Assembly (NCBI RefSeq): GCF_002947535.1
Contig: NZ_PUAP01000028.1
Coordinates: 1 to 52,578, forward strand
DNA from: Enterococcus mundtii
GTDB taxonomy: Bacteria; Bacillota; Bacilli; Lactobacillales; Enterococcaceae
Length of the DNA: 52,578 nucleotides
Reading direction: 5' to 3'
A model generated the notes under the pieces. The model was not told the DNA's origin, searched no databases, and saw only the letters and a program-made list of their open reading frames with translations. Of the stretch, positions 40,936-49,064 are shown one piece after another. Position numbers and translations under genes: made by a program. Position 1 is the first letter of the stretch. Each line of letters starts with the position of its first letter.

Positions 40936-42081
40936 ATGGGTGTAAAAGACTTAAGAAAAATAGATTTGTATTTGCTCGTACCATATTTGTTGATCAGTGT
41001 AATAGGATTATTGATGATTTATAGTGCGAGTACGTTTCGTTTGATGTCATTCGATCAAAGTACGAATCAACTTTTAGTTCGACAAATGATATTTGTAGTG
41101 CTTAGTTGGGCAATGATTTTTTTCATTTACCGAGTGAAACCTGCATTTATCCTCAATCATCGAATCGTAAAAATAATGATGGGAATCGGTATCGTGGGGC
41201 TGATCTTGACAAAGGTACCTGGGATTGGTGTCAATATCAGTGGGGCGCAACGATGGATCTCCATTGCAGGTTTTCAATTCCAACCTGCGGAAATTGTCAA
41301 TGTCGGTATGATTTTTTATTTAGCTTATTATTTTAGAAAACCCAAGCAATCATTGAATGAACTAAAAAAACCTTTTTTTATCATCGCTTTATGTTCCCTA
41401 CTGATTTTATTCCAACCAAAAGTAGCTGGTGCGATCTTGTTGATCATCTTAGCTGCAATCATGATCACGACGGTTCAATTACCAGTTCGCTATATTTTAT
41501 TATTTTTTGCAGGACTGTTCAGTTTCCTTTTGCTCCTTGGAGGCATTATTTATTTACTAGGGCAAAATGATCTATTACCAAGTATTTTTGCCCATACTTA
41601 TGATCGCTTGAGTATTGCCTTTAATCCTTTTTTAGATCCTTATGGAAAAGGATTTCAGATGAGTCAATCTTATTATGCAATGTACAACGGTGGGCTTTTT
41701 GGATTAGGTCTGGGAAACAGTATTACCAAAAAGGGGTATTTACCAGTAGCTGAGACTGATTTTATTTTTTCGATTATTTTAGAAGAGTTAGGGCTGATTG
41801 TGGGCTTACTGATTCTAGCAATGTTATTTTCGATTATTTTGCGTTTGTTTGTCTTGAGTGCGAATGAGACAAACCAACAAATCGGGTTGATTTATTTGGG
41901 AACTGGGATGCTATTATTACTGCAGACAAGCATCAATATTGCGAGTATCAGCGGCATGATCCCAATGACAGGTATTCCGCTTCCTTTTATTAGTTATGGA
42001 GGATCAAGCTATTTGATTTTATCCATGCTTTTAGGTATTTGCCTGAAACTGTCCTCGCGAGGTAAGCAAAATGAAATTTAA
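40936..42081 (+). CDS. SEDS glycosyltransferase (FtsW/RodA family), copy 1
   Basis: A 381-residue, ten-helix peptidoglycan polymerase of the SEDS family. Signature GAQRWISIAGFQFQPAEI (about residues 100-117), catalytic-Asp region PVAETDFIFSIILEELGL, and C-terminal MIPMTGIPLPFISYGGSS are intact. I chose ATG 40936, preceded by AAAGGAG; the upstream in-frame ATG has no site. SEDS proteins polymerise lipid II with a class B PBP, which is not encoded here. First gene after the M-box; overlaps the next gene by 11 nt. Confidence 0.93.
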   Translation: MGVKDLRKIDLYLLVPYLLISVIGLLMIYSASTFRLMSFDQSTNQLLVRQMIFVVLSWAMIFFIYRVKPAFILNHRIVKIMMGIGIVGLILTKVPGIGVNISGAQRWISIAGFQFQPAEIVNVGMIFYLAYYFRKPKQSLNELKKPFFIIALCSLLILFQPKVAGAILLIILAAIMITTVQLPVRYILLFFAGLFSFLLLLGGIIYLLGQNDLLPSIFAHTYDRLSIAFNPFLDPYGKGFQMSQSYYAMYNGGLFGLGLGNSITKKGYLPVAETDFIFSIILEELGLIVGLLILAMLFSIILRLFVLSANETNQQIGLIYLGTGMLLLLQTSINIASISGMIPMTGIPLPFISYGGSSYLILSMLLGICLKLSSRGKQNEI

Positions 42082-43216
42082 ATTTAAATTTAACGAATTC
42101 AACTACGCATTGTTTTTACCGATTTTTCTATTTTATCTATTAAGTGTCGCTGTGCAATATGGGGCAGCGGTATATGACCAAATCCCAGTCAGAGGTGTCG
42201 TTTTCAAACAAATCGTCTTTTGTCTGATGTCCTTAGGGCTGTTGTTCGTCATCCAACGTGTGAAAACAGTTGTTTTTTTGAAATACTCCCCTTATTTTTA
42301 TGGGTTTTCTCTAGTAGTGATGGCATTACTACATCGTTTTTACGATCCTGTGATGTTTCAAATCACAGGAACAAAACGTTGGCTTAGGATCGGTGGTTTT
42401 TCTTTCCAACCATCTGAACTAGTAAAATTGACCTTTATTTTAGTCATCGTTTATCTGACATTGATCTATGAACAAAATGTCAAGCAACGGACTGTCAAAT
42501 CGGATTTACTTTATGTCGGTAAGATTCTACTCGCTAGCGTGCCGACCTTTTTATTGATGTACATGCAAAAAGATTTTGGAACAAGTTTGGTTTTTGTCAT
42601 ATGCTTGGGGGCATTATTCATGATTGCTGGGGTCCATTGGAAGATCATGACGACAATGACTGCGATTCTAGTAATTCTCGGGGCCATTTTGATTGCATTA
42701 GTTTTTACTGAATACGGACATCAGATTTTATATCGTCTGAATTTTAAGACTTATCAGTTAGATCGAGTACGGGCATGGGTTGATCCATTTGCTTATAGCC
42801 AATCGATTGGGTATCAACAATCACAAAGTTTGCTTTCCATCGGGGCAGGTGGGTTTAGTGGCAGGTCTGAAGCAATCAATCCAATTTACGTTCCTGTTCG
42901 CGAATCGGATATGGTATTTACGGTGATTGCTGAAACATTTGGCTTTTTAGGAAGTGTTTCTGTGCTCTTTTTATATTTTTATCTTTTTTACCAAATCATT
43001 TATAGTGCAATCGAAACAAATAATAAAGGGAATGTATATTTTGCGATTGTCTTCGTATTTGGTTTGTTATTCCAAGTGTTTGAAAATATTGGAGCTACGA
43101 TCGGTCTACTCCCATTAACAGGGATCCCTTTACCATTTTTAAGTCAAGGAGGAACCTCTCTCTTAGTTATTGGCTGTGGTTTAGGCATTATTTTAGGATT
43201 TAAAAAGTATGAATGA
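42071..43216 (+). CDS. SEDS glycosyltransferase (FtsW/RodA family), copy 2
   Basis: A 381-residue second SEDS protein, clearly divergent from copy 1. It carries TKRWLRIGGFSFQPSELVKL, a long loop with RVRAWVDPF, the Asp motif PVRESDMVFTVIAETFGF and LLPLTGIPLPFLSQGGTSL. Translationally coupled to copy 1. Two SEDS genes in tandem without divIB, murG or PBP genes nearby differ from the usual division-cluster ftsW. They may be auxiliary polymerases used under Mg2+ limitation or wall stress (inference). Confidence 0.93.
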   Translation: MKFKFKFNEFNYALFLPIFLFYLLSVAVQYGAAVYDQIPVRGVVFKQIVFCLMSLGLLFVIQRVKTVVFLKYSPYFYGFSLVVMALLHRFYDPVMFQITGTKRWLRIGGFSFQPSELVKLTFILVIVYLTLIYEQNVKQRTVKSDLLYVGKILLASVPTFLLMYMQKDFGTSLVFVICLGALFMIAGVHWKIMTTMTAILVILGAILIALVFTEYGHQILYRLNFKTYQLDRVRAWVDPFAYSQSIGYQQSQSLLSIGAGGFSGRSEAINPIYVPVRESDMVFTVIAETFGFLGSVSVLFLYFYLFYQIIYSAIETNNKGNVYFAIVFVFGLLFQVFENIGATIGLLPLTGIPLPFLSQGGTSLLVIGCGLGIILGFKKYE

Positions 43217-43236
43217 GAAGTAGAAGGGAAGTTATT

Positions 43237-44838
43237 ATGAAACAGATACCAAAAGGAACATTGGTGGTAGCACTCGTATCATTCGTCTTGTTGACGACTT
43301 TAACCACACTAGTTATGACAGAAAATACCTTATTCAACCAACTCGATTTAGCCATTTATCGACAGGAGCGTTTGATCGAACTCCCAGTATTAACAACATT
43401 TTTCAGTTATTTTGCAAAGCTAGCAACGATTATTCCTACTTTATTTTTCACAGGATTGCTTGCAATTTTTAGTTGGCGGAAACAGTACCATAAATTAGCC
43501 ATTTGGCAAGTCTTAATGGTTTTGACAGTTAGTTTGATCGGCTACGTGATGAAACAAGCTATCCAGCGGACACGACCTGACGTGGAGCAATTGCTTCCTA
43601 GAGCTTCTTACTCCTTTCCAAGTGGTCATTCGATTTTGTCCATGACATTATTCTTAGTTTTTTTGATCACCATGTATATTATTTATCGTGAGAAAAAGGT
43701 AAATAAACTAGTTTGGGTGGGAGCTCTTTATCCATTATTGATTGCTGGTTCTAGAATTTATTTGAGAGTACATTATCCTAGTGATATCTTAGCAGGTTTT
43801 TTACTGAGTTTTTCAGTCGTGTTCTTATGCTATAGTCTATTTTTCTCTTTTATAACTGAAAAAACAGTAAGAAAAAAGCACCAACAAAAACGAATATTCA
43901 CTAGAAAACAAAAGGTTTTATTGTCTATTATGGCATTTCTTTTCTTATTAGTGGGTTCTGCAGTCGCTTATGGTGTTCGCTTTTACTACGATGCAAGACA
44001 GACAGTGACGTCGATGCAACAACCGCTGCAAAGAGAAACCGTTCAGCGGGAAAAAGATACACCAGTCAGTATTTTAGTTTTAGGTATCGCCAATAATTCA
44101 ATTAGAAAAACAGACTATCGTGCAAATACGATCATGTTGGTTACATTGAATAATCAAAAGAAAACAACGACGATCACGAGTATCCCTCGAGATTCATTCG
44201 TCGAAATTGCCAATATGGATGGACTGGTCGATAAAATCAATCATGCCCATTCTTATGGTGGTATCGACATGATGGTGGATACGGTTGAACAATACCTGGA
44301 TATACCGATTCATCACTATGTATCATTGAATATGGATGGATTAGAAGCGTTGATCGATGCTGTGGGGGGCATCACTGTAAACAATGCGTTTGAATTTACA
44401 GCAGAAGACATCCATTATCCAGAAGGAACGCTAGAATTAAATGGTTGGGAAGGATTACAGTATGCGCGTATGCGAGCAGAAGATCCTGAAGCTGACTATG
44501 GGCGACAGAAAAGGCAAAGGGAAGTCGTCAATATTTTAGTCAATGAGTTCTTATCTGTGAAAAGTTTGTTCAATTATCGTCAACTTTTAGAGGTAGTCGG
44601 TGAAAATGGGACAACGGACATGTCCTTAGACGAAATGCTCGGAATGATGAATGAATACCATACGGCATTGTCCAATATCACGAACCATCAGTTGAAAGGT
44701 GAACAATATATTGGTGATGGCATCTTGGGAGAAGCAGGGATCTACTATGAGAAGATACCAGAAGAGGAACGGATGAGAGTGATGCAGTTAGTGCAAGAAC
44801 AATTAGAAACAACAGGGCAGACCGCAGCTCAACAGTAA
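43237..44838 (+). CDS. PAP2 phosphatase-LytR/CpsA/Psr fusion protein
   Basis: A 533-residue fusion. Residues 1-~210 form a six-helix PAP2 lipid phosphatase with the three motifs intact: K106-x6-R113P, PSGH 128-131, and SR172-173...H179...D183. After a basic linker and one more helix (about 227-247) comes an extracellular LCP domain (about 275-500) with ILVLGIANN, ITSIPRDSFVEI, the VDAVGGI segment and QYARMRAEDP. LCP enzymes move undecaprenyl-PP-linked polymers onto peptidoglycan; PAP2 enzymes recycle undecaprenyl-PP. The fusion would join polymer transfer to carrier recycling. ATG 43237 with GAAGGGA; last gene of the M-box operon. Confidence 0.9.
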   Translation: MKQIPKGTLVVALVSFVLLTTLTTLVMTENTLFNQLDLAIYRQERLIELPVLTTFFSYFAKLATIIPTLFFTGLLAIFSWRKQYHKLAIWQVLMVLTVSLIGYVMKQAIQRTRPDVEQLLPRASYSFPSGHSILSMTLFLVFLITMYIIYREKKVNKLVWVGALYPLLIAGSRIYLRVHYPSDILAGFLLSFSVVFLCYSLFFSFITEKTVRKKHQQKRIFTRKQKVLLSIMAFLFLLVGSAVAYGVRFYYDARQTVTSMQQPLQRETVQREKDTPVSILVLGIANNSIRKTDYRANTIMLVTLNNQKKTTTITSIPRDSFVEIANMDGLVDKINHAHSYGGIDMMVDTVEQYLDIPIHHYVSLNMDGLEALIDAVGGITVNNAFEFTAEDIHYPEGTLELNGWEGLQYARMRAEDPEADYGRQKRQREVVNILVNEFLSVKSLFNYRQLLEVVGENGTTDMSLDEMLGMMNEYHTALSNITNHQLKGEQYIGDGILGEAGIYYEKIPEEERMRVMQLVQEQLETTGQTAAQQ

Positions 44839-44857
44839 GAACAATCTTTATCATATA

Positions 44858-44905
44858 AAAAAAGCAGCTGGAATGGACGATGATCGTCATTTCAGCTGCT
44901 TTTTT
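44858..44905. terminator. Bidirectional intrinsic terminator
   Basis: AAAAGCAGCTG...ACGA (from 44858) pairs with TCGT...CAGCTGCTTTT (to 44905), flanked by A and T runs. It ends the M-box operon and the convergent 44941 gene. Confidence 0.85.
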
Positions 44906-44940
44906 AGGTAAAAGTCATCACGCAGTCTATTTGCTTGCGT

Positions 44941-45681
44941 TTATCTTTCGTTGATCGGTGTAGCGGCAAATTGTTCGATCAATGGCACTAATGTCAATTT
45001 CACTTTGTATTTACGTTCTAAAGCTTTTTCGATCGTAAATTCATTGACGGCGGACATAGAGATCTCCGCTAATTTTCGTGTGTCGTCTTTGACTGTTTCA
45101 TTGATCACTACAGCATCTGTTGTTTTTTCAGCAGTGAACTTCGGATATTCTGCTACTTGTTTTGCAAAGTCATCGAAAGTCAAAGAATCTGTCGCTACTT
45201 TTTCTTCACTTGTATTTTTGTCAGGTGTTGCTTCTTCACTGACTGGTTGAGAAGCTGTTTCAACTTTTTCTACTTCTTTTGTTGGTGTTTCTTTTACAGT
45301 CGCTTCGTTAGTGACTGGTGTTGCCACAGGTTGAGCTGTTGGTTGATCTTTTTTCATACGTTGATCATTCCAGTAAGAAACGATCTCGATCAATAGATTG
45401 TCACGGAAACGTTCAAAAATCGTTGCTTCACCAGAACGAATACGTTTCAAGACAGCAGTAAAGTTATCGTCGATCGGTACATTGATGCGTGTATCTTCAT
45501 TCGCTTGTCCTGCTAAACCAATAATCAAGACTTGACGGTTTTTAGGATCAAGCATGACTTGCAATGGTAGCCCATAACGGCGTAAACTTTCTTCTTCCAA
45601 TGAACGGAATAATTGTGTGCGAATTCCATCTAAAGAAGGACGGAATTGTTTTAATAATTTTTGTTTTTGTTTTTTCTTCAT
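44941..45681 (-). CDS. Hypothetical protein with disordered middle
   Basis: A 246-residue protein I do not recognise. Residues 1-~108 are a folded-looking basic domain (KQFRPSLDGIRTQLFRSLEE; LDPKNRQVLIIGLAGQ; LLIEIVSYWND). About 109-165 is a low-complexity linker rich in T, E, K, P and V, and about 165-246 a second conserved-looking segment (LTFDDFAKQVAEYPKF; ALERKYKVKLTLVP). No signal peptide or membrane helix. AAGGAGAG ribosome site. Function unknown; codon use resembles the neighbours. Confidence 0.7.
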   Translation of the reverse strand: MKKKQKQKLLKQFRPSLDGIRTQLFRSLEEESLRRYGLPLQVMLDPKNRQVLIIGLAGQANEDTRINVPIDDNFTAVLKRIRSGEATIFERFRDNLLIEIVSYWNDQRMKKDQPTAQPVATPVTNEATVKETPTKEVEKVETASQPVSEEATPDKNTSEEKVATDSLTFDDFAKQVAEYPKFTAEKTTDAVVINETVKDDTRKLAEISMSAVNEFTIEKALERKYKVKLTLVPLIEQFAATPINER

Positions 45682-45780
45682 AAATACTCTCCTTCATTCA
45701 TACCCTTTCGATTATAAGAAAAAAACGAGCAAATGAAAAGGTTTATCAAGAAAAAACTTTTATTACTCAGATAGAAAAGG

Positions 45781-45816
45781 AAAAAAACTGGGATCTAATG
45801 GAAAAAATCCCAGTTT
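45781..45816 (-). terminator. Intrinsic terminator of the aldo-keto reductase operon
   Basis: Stem AAACTGGGAT (45785-45794) with ATCCCAGTTT (45807-45816); on the minus strand it is followed by a T run (complement of 45781-45787). It lies beyond the 46029 stop with hairpin repeat copy 2 in between. Confidence 0.7.
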
Positions 45817-45870
45817 AAAAGAGTGGTGGGATGTGAGTCCTTTCCCACCTTCTAAAACCGCATAAACGGC

Positions 45871-45976
45871 GGGAACAGAAGTAACCTCTTCGGAAAATAA
45901 GGAACCAGTCACAAAAAATTGAAGTACAATTTTCATGGCTAGCGCCTTATTTCTCGAGGTTGAATACTTCTGTCCC
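45871..45976. repeat. Hairpin repeat element, copy 2
   Basis: A 106-bp imperfect palindrome. GGGAACAGAAGTAACCTC opens it and GGTTGAATACTTCTGTCCC closes it, with AAATAAGG/CCTTATTT inside. The inner stem is weaker than in the other copies. Its inverse is closely similar to 51015-51119. It lies in a 347-bp gene-free stretch (45682-46028) that otherwise holds only hairpins. Confidence 0.75.
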
Positions 45977-46028
45977 GACGTCTCAAAAAGGGGAGCAAAA
46001 GTCCATAGACTAATGCTCCCTAATCTAG

Positions 46029-46274
46029 TTATTTTTTTGGCAACAAGGCAAAGGTGACTAGTTCAGGTGAATAGATGACCTCATGTCCTTGCCATTGCAT
46101 CGTCATCAATGAATGATCCAAACGTTTTTTTATTTCCGCAAGTTTTTCATCCCTTGACCAGTTTCGAGCAGGAAAATGCTGGATTTTTTCTGGACGGATC
46201 AAAAAGATAAAATCTGGATCAAATGTCTGCGTCACTTTTTCAGATAAACGATCTAAGCGGTCCACGGGGTTCAT
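46029..46274 (-). CDS. Hypothetical 81-residue protein
   Basis: A small soluble protein (MNPVDRLDRLSEKVTQTF; WSRDEKLAEIKKRLDHSL; GHEVIYSPELVTFALLPKK) of no family I recognise. It starts 22 bp after the aldo-keto reductase stop and is probably cotranscribed with it. The ribosome site (AAGGAT) is distant, so expression may rely on coupling. Confidence 0.6.
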   Translation of the reverse strand: MNPVDRLDRLSEKVTQTFDPDFIFLIRPEKIQHFPARNWSRDEKLAEIKKRLDHSLMTMQWQGHEVIYSPELVTFALLPKK

Positions 46275-46296
46275 AGAATATCACTATCCTTTACCT

Positions 46297-47148
46297 TTAA
46301 AATTGTGTAGTATCTGGATCTTTTGCTTTGCCAACGACACCATCTAATTGGTCGATCGTCTTCATTTCTTCTTCTGATAGCTCAAAATCAAATAATTCAG
46401 TATTCTCTTTGATCCTGCTTGGTGTAACAGATTTTGGTAATGGTAAGAAACCGTGTTGTAATGACCAACGCAGCGCTACTTGGGCAATGCTCTTGTTGTG
46501 TGTTTCGGCGATCTCTTGCATTTCTGTGACGTCGAAGATTTTACCAGTTCCCAGAGGACTGTATGCTTCAAGAACCATATCATGCTTTTTCGCGTACTCA
46601 ACAACAGGTGGTTGCAATTCGCCAGGAGCAAGAAATACTTGATTGACCATTGGCATGATTTTGGCTGTTTTTGCAAGTTCATCTAAGTGATGCGGTAAGA
46701 AGTTGCTGACACCGATTGCTTTGATTTTGCCAGCTTCGTATAACTCTTCAAACGCACGCCATGTTTCGGCATTTGCTTCTTGCCAATTTTCGCGGAAAGA
46801 AACTGGATTAGGCCAATGGATCAAGAAAAGATCCACATAGTCTGTTTGTAATTTTTTTAAGGACTCTTCGAAAGAGGACATTGCTAGGTCGTAGCTATGA
46901 TTTTCGTTCCAAAGTTTAGTCGTTAAGAAAATCTCTTCTCTTGGAACACCACTTTCTTTGATTGCTTGTCCGACACTTTCTTCGTTTTTGTACCCTTGAG
47001 CGGTATCAATATGACGATAACCGGCAGCTAATGCTTCTTTAACTGAAGAAACAGCAACGTCTCCGTCAGGAGTTTGCCAAGTACCGAAACCGACAACAGG
47101 GATTTCATAGCCATTTGATAAACGATAAGTAGATGTTAGTGAATTCAT
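46297..47148 (-). CDS. Aldo-keto reductase (2,5-diketo-gluconate reductase-like)
   Basis: A 283-residue NADPH-dependent (beta/alpha)8 reductase. The catalytic tetrad is visible: Asp and Tyr in YRHIDTAQGYKNEE, Lys in TTKLWNENH, His in LFLIHWPNPVSF. Cofactor motif LPKSVTPSRIKEN is near residue 245. AAAGGAGC ribosome site. Substrate undefined; such enzymes reduce aldehydes such as methylglyoxal. First gene of a two-gene operon. Confidence 0.93.
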   Translation of the reverse strand: MNSLTSTYRLSNGYEIPVVGFGTWQTPDGDVAVSSVKEALAAGYRHIDTAQGYKNEESVGQAIKESGVPREEIFLTTKLWNENHSYDLAMSSFEESLKKLQTDYVDLFLIHWPNPVSFRENWQEANAETWRAFEELYEAGKIKAIGVSNFLPHHLDELAKTAKIMPMVNQVFLAPGELQPPVVEYAKKHDMVLEAYSPLGTGKIFDVTEMQEIAETHNKSIAQVALRWSLQHGFLPLPKSVTPSRIKENTELFDFELSEEEMKTIDQLDGVVGKAKDPDTTQF

Positions 47149-47307
47149 ACTTTCAGCTCCTTTTATTTTAGTACACTTTAAGTGTAGCTTATTTTCTAAA
47201 AAAAGAAATGTATTTTGTTTGTTATAAAATATTTTTTCGTTCGTTCCATTTTGTCTCTGGTATTTTTGTTTGATTTTCCGTAAACTAGAGCAGAAAGGAA
47301 TGAAACG

Positions 47308-48312
47308 ATGGATATCTATTTAAAAAAAGCAATTTTGCATATTATTGATCGAGAAACAGGATCTCCTGTATTTTCACAACAAGAACTAGATCTTACGAAA
47401 GATTTTGTCAGGGATTTTCTACAAAAGAAGATCCAAAAAATCTCTTCTGCGCAGACCAAAACTGGGCAACTCACTGAAGAAAGCCTATTTTCACAAAACT
47501 TGAAACAGTGTCAGGAAAATTTTGTCGAAGAAAGTGAGCGTTTGGTCCAACGGTGGTTTGACATCTATGCAGAAAGTGAAGAAGCACCTAGTGCAGATGT
47601 CTTCGTTGTCTTGTATGAAGTAGACACTGTGATGTATTTAGCTTTATTGAAAGTGAATTATCGTGATGCTTATACTCACTATGTGGAAGCAGATGAAGCC
47701 GGTATTGACAACCGTTTGATTTTGAACCGAGCGATCCTTGGCTCAAAATCTCAAAAAGCAGATGAAGCATTAGCAGTCAATCTGACGGATCTGACTTATG
47801 AATTGATCGAAAAACGTTATGAGTTCTCTGGTAAAAAAGAATGGTACTTTTCGGGAAAAGTGATTGAGAGCGTCCCGGCACCTTCTTTGGAAGACAACGT
47901 CAAAGTGATAAAAAAAGTGGCGAAGCAGCTAGGCAAGAAGTTTGAAGCAGAAGAGTTCGATATCATGGCGGACTTAAAAGAAGCTGTGTATGATACGATC
48001 GAAGAAAAAGGCAGACTGGATCATGAAATGATCGCGGAGAAAGTATTCAAAGAAAATATCACTGCCAAGTTAGCATTCCAAGAAGAAGTCAAAGAACAAG
48101 GCTTTATTCCAGAAGCACCACCAGTTAAAGAAGTACAAGAAATCTCTGAGAAAAAATTTGGAAAACAAAAATTCCGTTTATCAAATGGCATCGAATTGAT
48201 CGTACCAGTAGATGTTTACCGTAACCCGGATCTGATTGAATTTGTCAATAATCCTGATGGCACGATTTCTGTCATGATCAAAAATGTTGATGAAGTATTG
48301 AATCGTTTATAG
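47308..48312 (+). CDS. Nucleoid-associated protein (NdpA/YejK family)
   Basis: A 334-residue soluble protein of the 37-kDa nucleoid-associated family: N-terminal YLKKAILHIIDRETGSPVFS, central LALLKVNYRDAYTHYVE, C-terminal FRLSNGIELIVPVDVYRNPD. The function in Bacillota is unproven; E. coli YejK binds topoisomerases and nucleoid DNA. Monocistronic with GAAAGGAATG. It converges on yxeA-like across a strong terminator. Confidence 0.85.
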   Translation: MDIYLKKAILHIIDRETGSPVFSQQELDLTKDFVRDFLQKKIQKISSAQTKTGQLTEESLFSQNLKQCQENFVEESERLVQRWFDIYAESEEAPSADVFVVLYEVDTVMYLALLKVNYRDAYTHYVEADEAGIDNRLILNRAILGSKSQKADEALAVNLTDLTYELIEKRYEFSGKKEWYFSGKVIESVPAPSLEDNVKVIKKVAKQLGKKFEAEEFDIMADLKEAVYDTIEEKGRLDHEMIAEKVFKENITAKLAFQEEVKEQGFIPEAPPVKEVQEISEKKFGKQKFRLSNGIELIVPVDVYRNPDLIEFVNNPDGTISVMIKNVDEVLNRL

Positions 48313-48355
48313 TTTCTTTTAGATGAATCAACGAAACGAAATAAAAGTGAACAGT

Positions 48356-48417
48356 AAAAAAGCAGTCAATATCCACGAAGTTCGTTCTTCAAGTCTTGTG
48401 GATGTTGACTGCTTTTT
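48356..48417. terminator. Bidirectional intrinsic terminator
   Basis: A long stem, AAAAAGCAGTCAATATCCAC with its near-complete inverse ending in GCTTTTT, between the ndpA-like and yxeA-like genes. Confidence 0.85.
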
Positions 48418-48467
48418 GTGTATTGTTTTTTTGTAAACTGGTTCATTGATTCTGAGAATTGTCCAAA

Positions 48468-48827
48468 TCAATTATCTAGTTGATCTAACGCTTTGTCCGG
48501 TACTTGAGAAGCTGTTACTTCTTCCCAACTGATGACGCCTTTACGTGAATTGACTTTTAGTTTTAAATAGGCATCCATTTTTAATGGACGCTCTCTCGCT
48601 TCCCGTAAAGTGACTTTTTTTTCTTCTCCTTGTGCGTTGTAAGCATTTTGGTCGTATACATAAACAGAAATATCCATGTCATTGTCTGCTGAATCAACTT
48701 CTTTTTCTCCGTTAGTGGTGATTTTTGTATAATAAGTTTCACCGCCATAGAAATAATCATAAGCGATAAAGCTTCCTCCTAGGAAAATCCCCAATACGAT
48801 CAATAATGCTATCACTTTTTTTATCAT
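48468..48827 (-). CDS. YxeA/DUF1093 family secreted protein
   Basis: A 119-residue protein from ATG 48827, which has GAGG 8 nt upstream; a GTG at 48836 lies in the ribosome site. One N-terminal membrane or signal helix (KVIALLIVLGIFLGGSFIAY) is followed by a small beta-rich domain with YYTKITTNGEK and AYLKLKVNSRKGVISWEEV, typical of YxeA. Such proteins (OB-like fold) are exported and often lie near bacitracin-type ABC exporters; function unknown. Divergent from the glycosyltransferase. Confidence 0.85.
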   Translation of the reverse strand: MIKKVIALLIVLGIFLGGSFIAYDYFYGGETYYTKITTNGEKEVDSADNDMDISVYVYDQNAYNAQGEEKKVTLREARERPLKMDAYLKLKVNSRKGVISWEEVTASQVPDKALDQLDN

Positions 48828-49064
48828 TTTTTTCACCTCGGATACTATTATTCAACAAAATCTATTATTCGTCTATCGAAAGTCTAAAATTTATCGTATT
48901 TATATATATTAATGGCATATTCGGCGTTTTATGTATAAAATATTTAAGTTTTCTTTGAGAACATTTTTAAAGTTGATCTTACGATAATCGAATTTTAGGA
49001 GAGCTAGTTGCTTTGCTTAAAAAAACACAACTTATATAATAATGTTATGAAAGGTGGTATTAAA

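Noticed and set aside
45871-45976. Insertion sequence ends
   Set aside because: The palindromes are about 105 bp without any transposase frame or obvious target duplication; treated as hairpin repeats instead.
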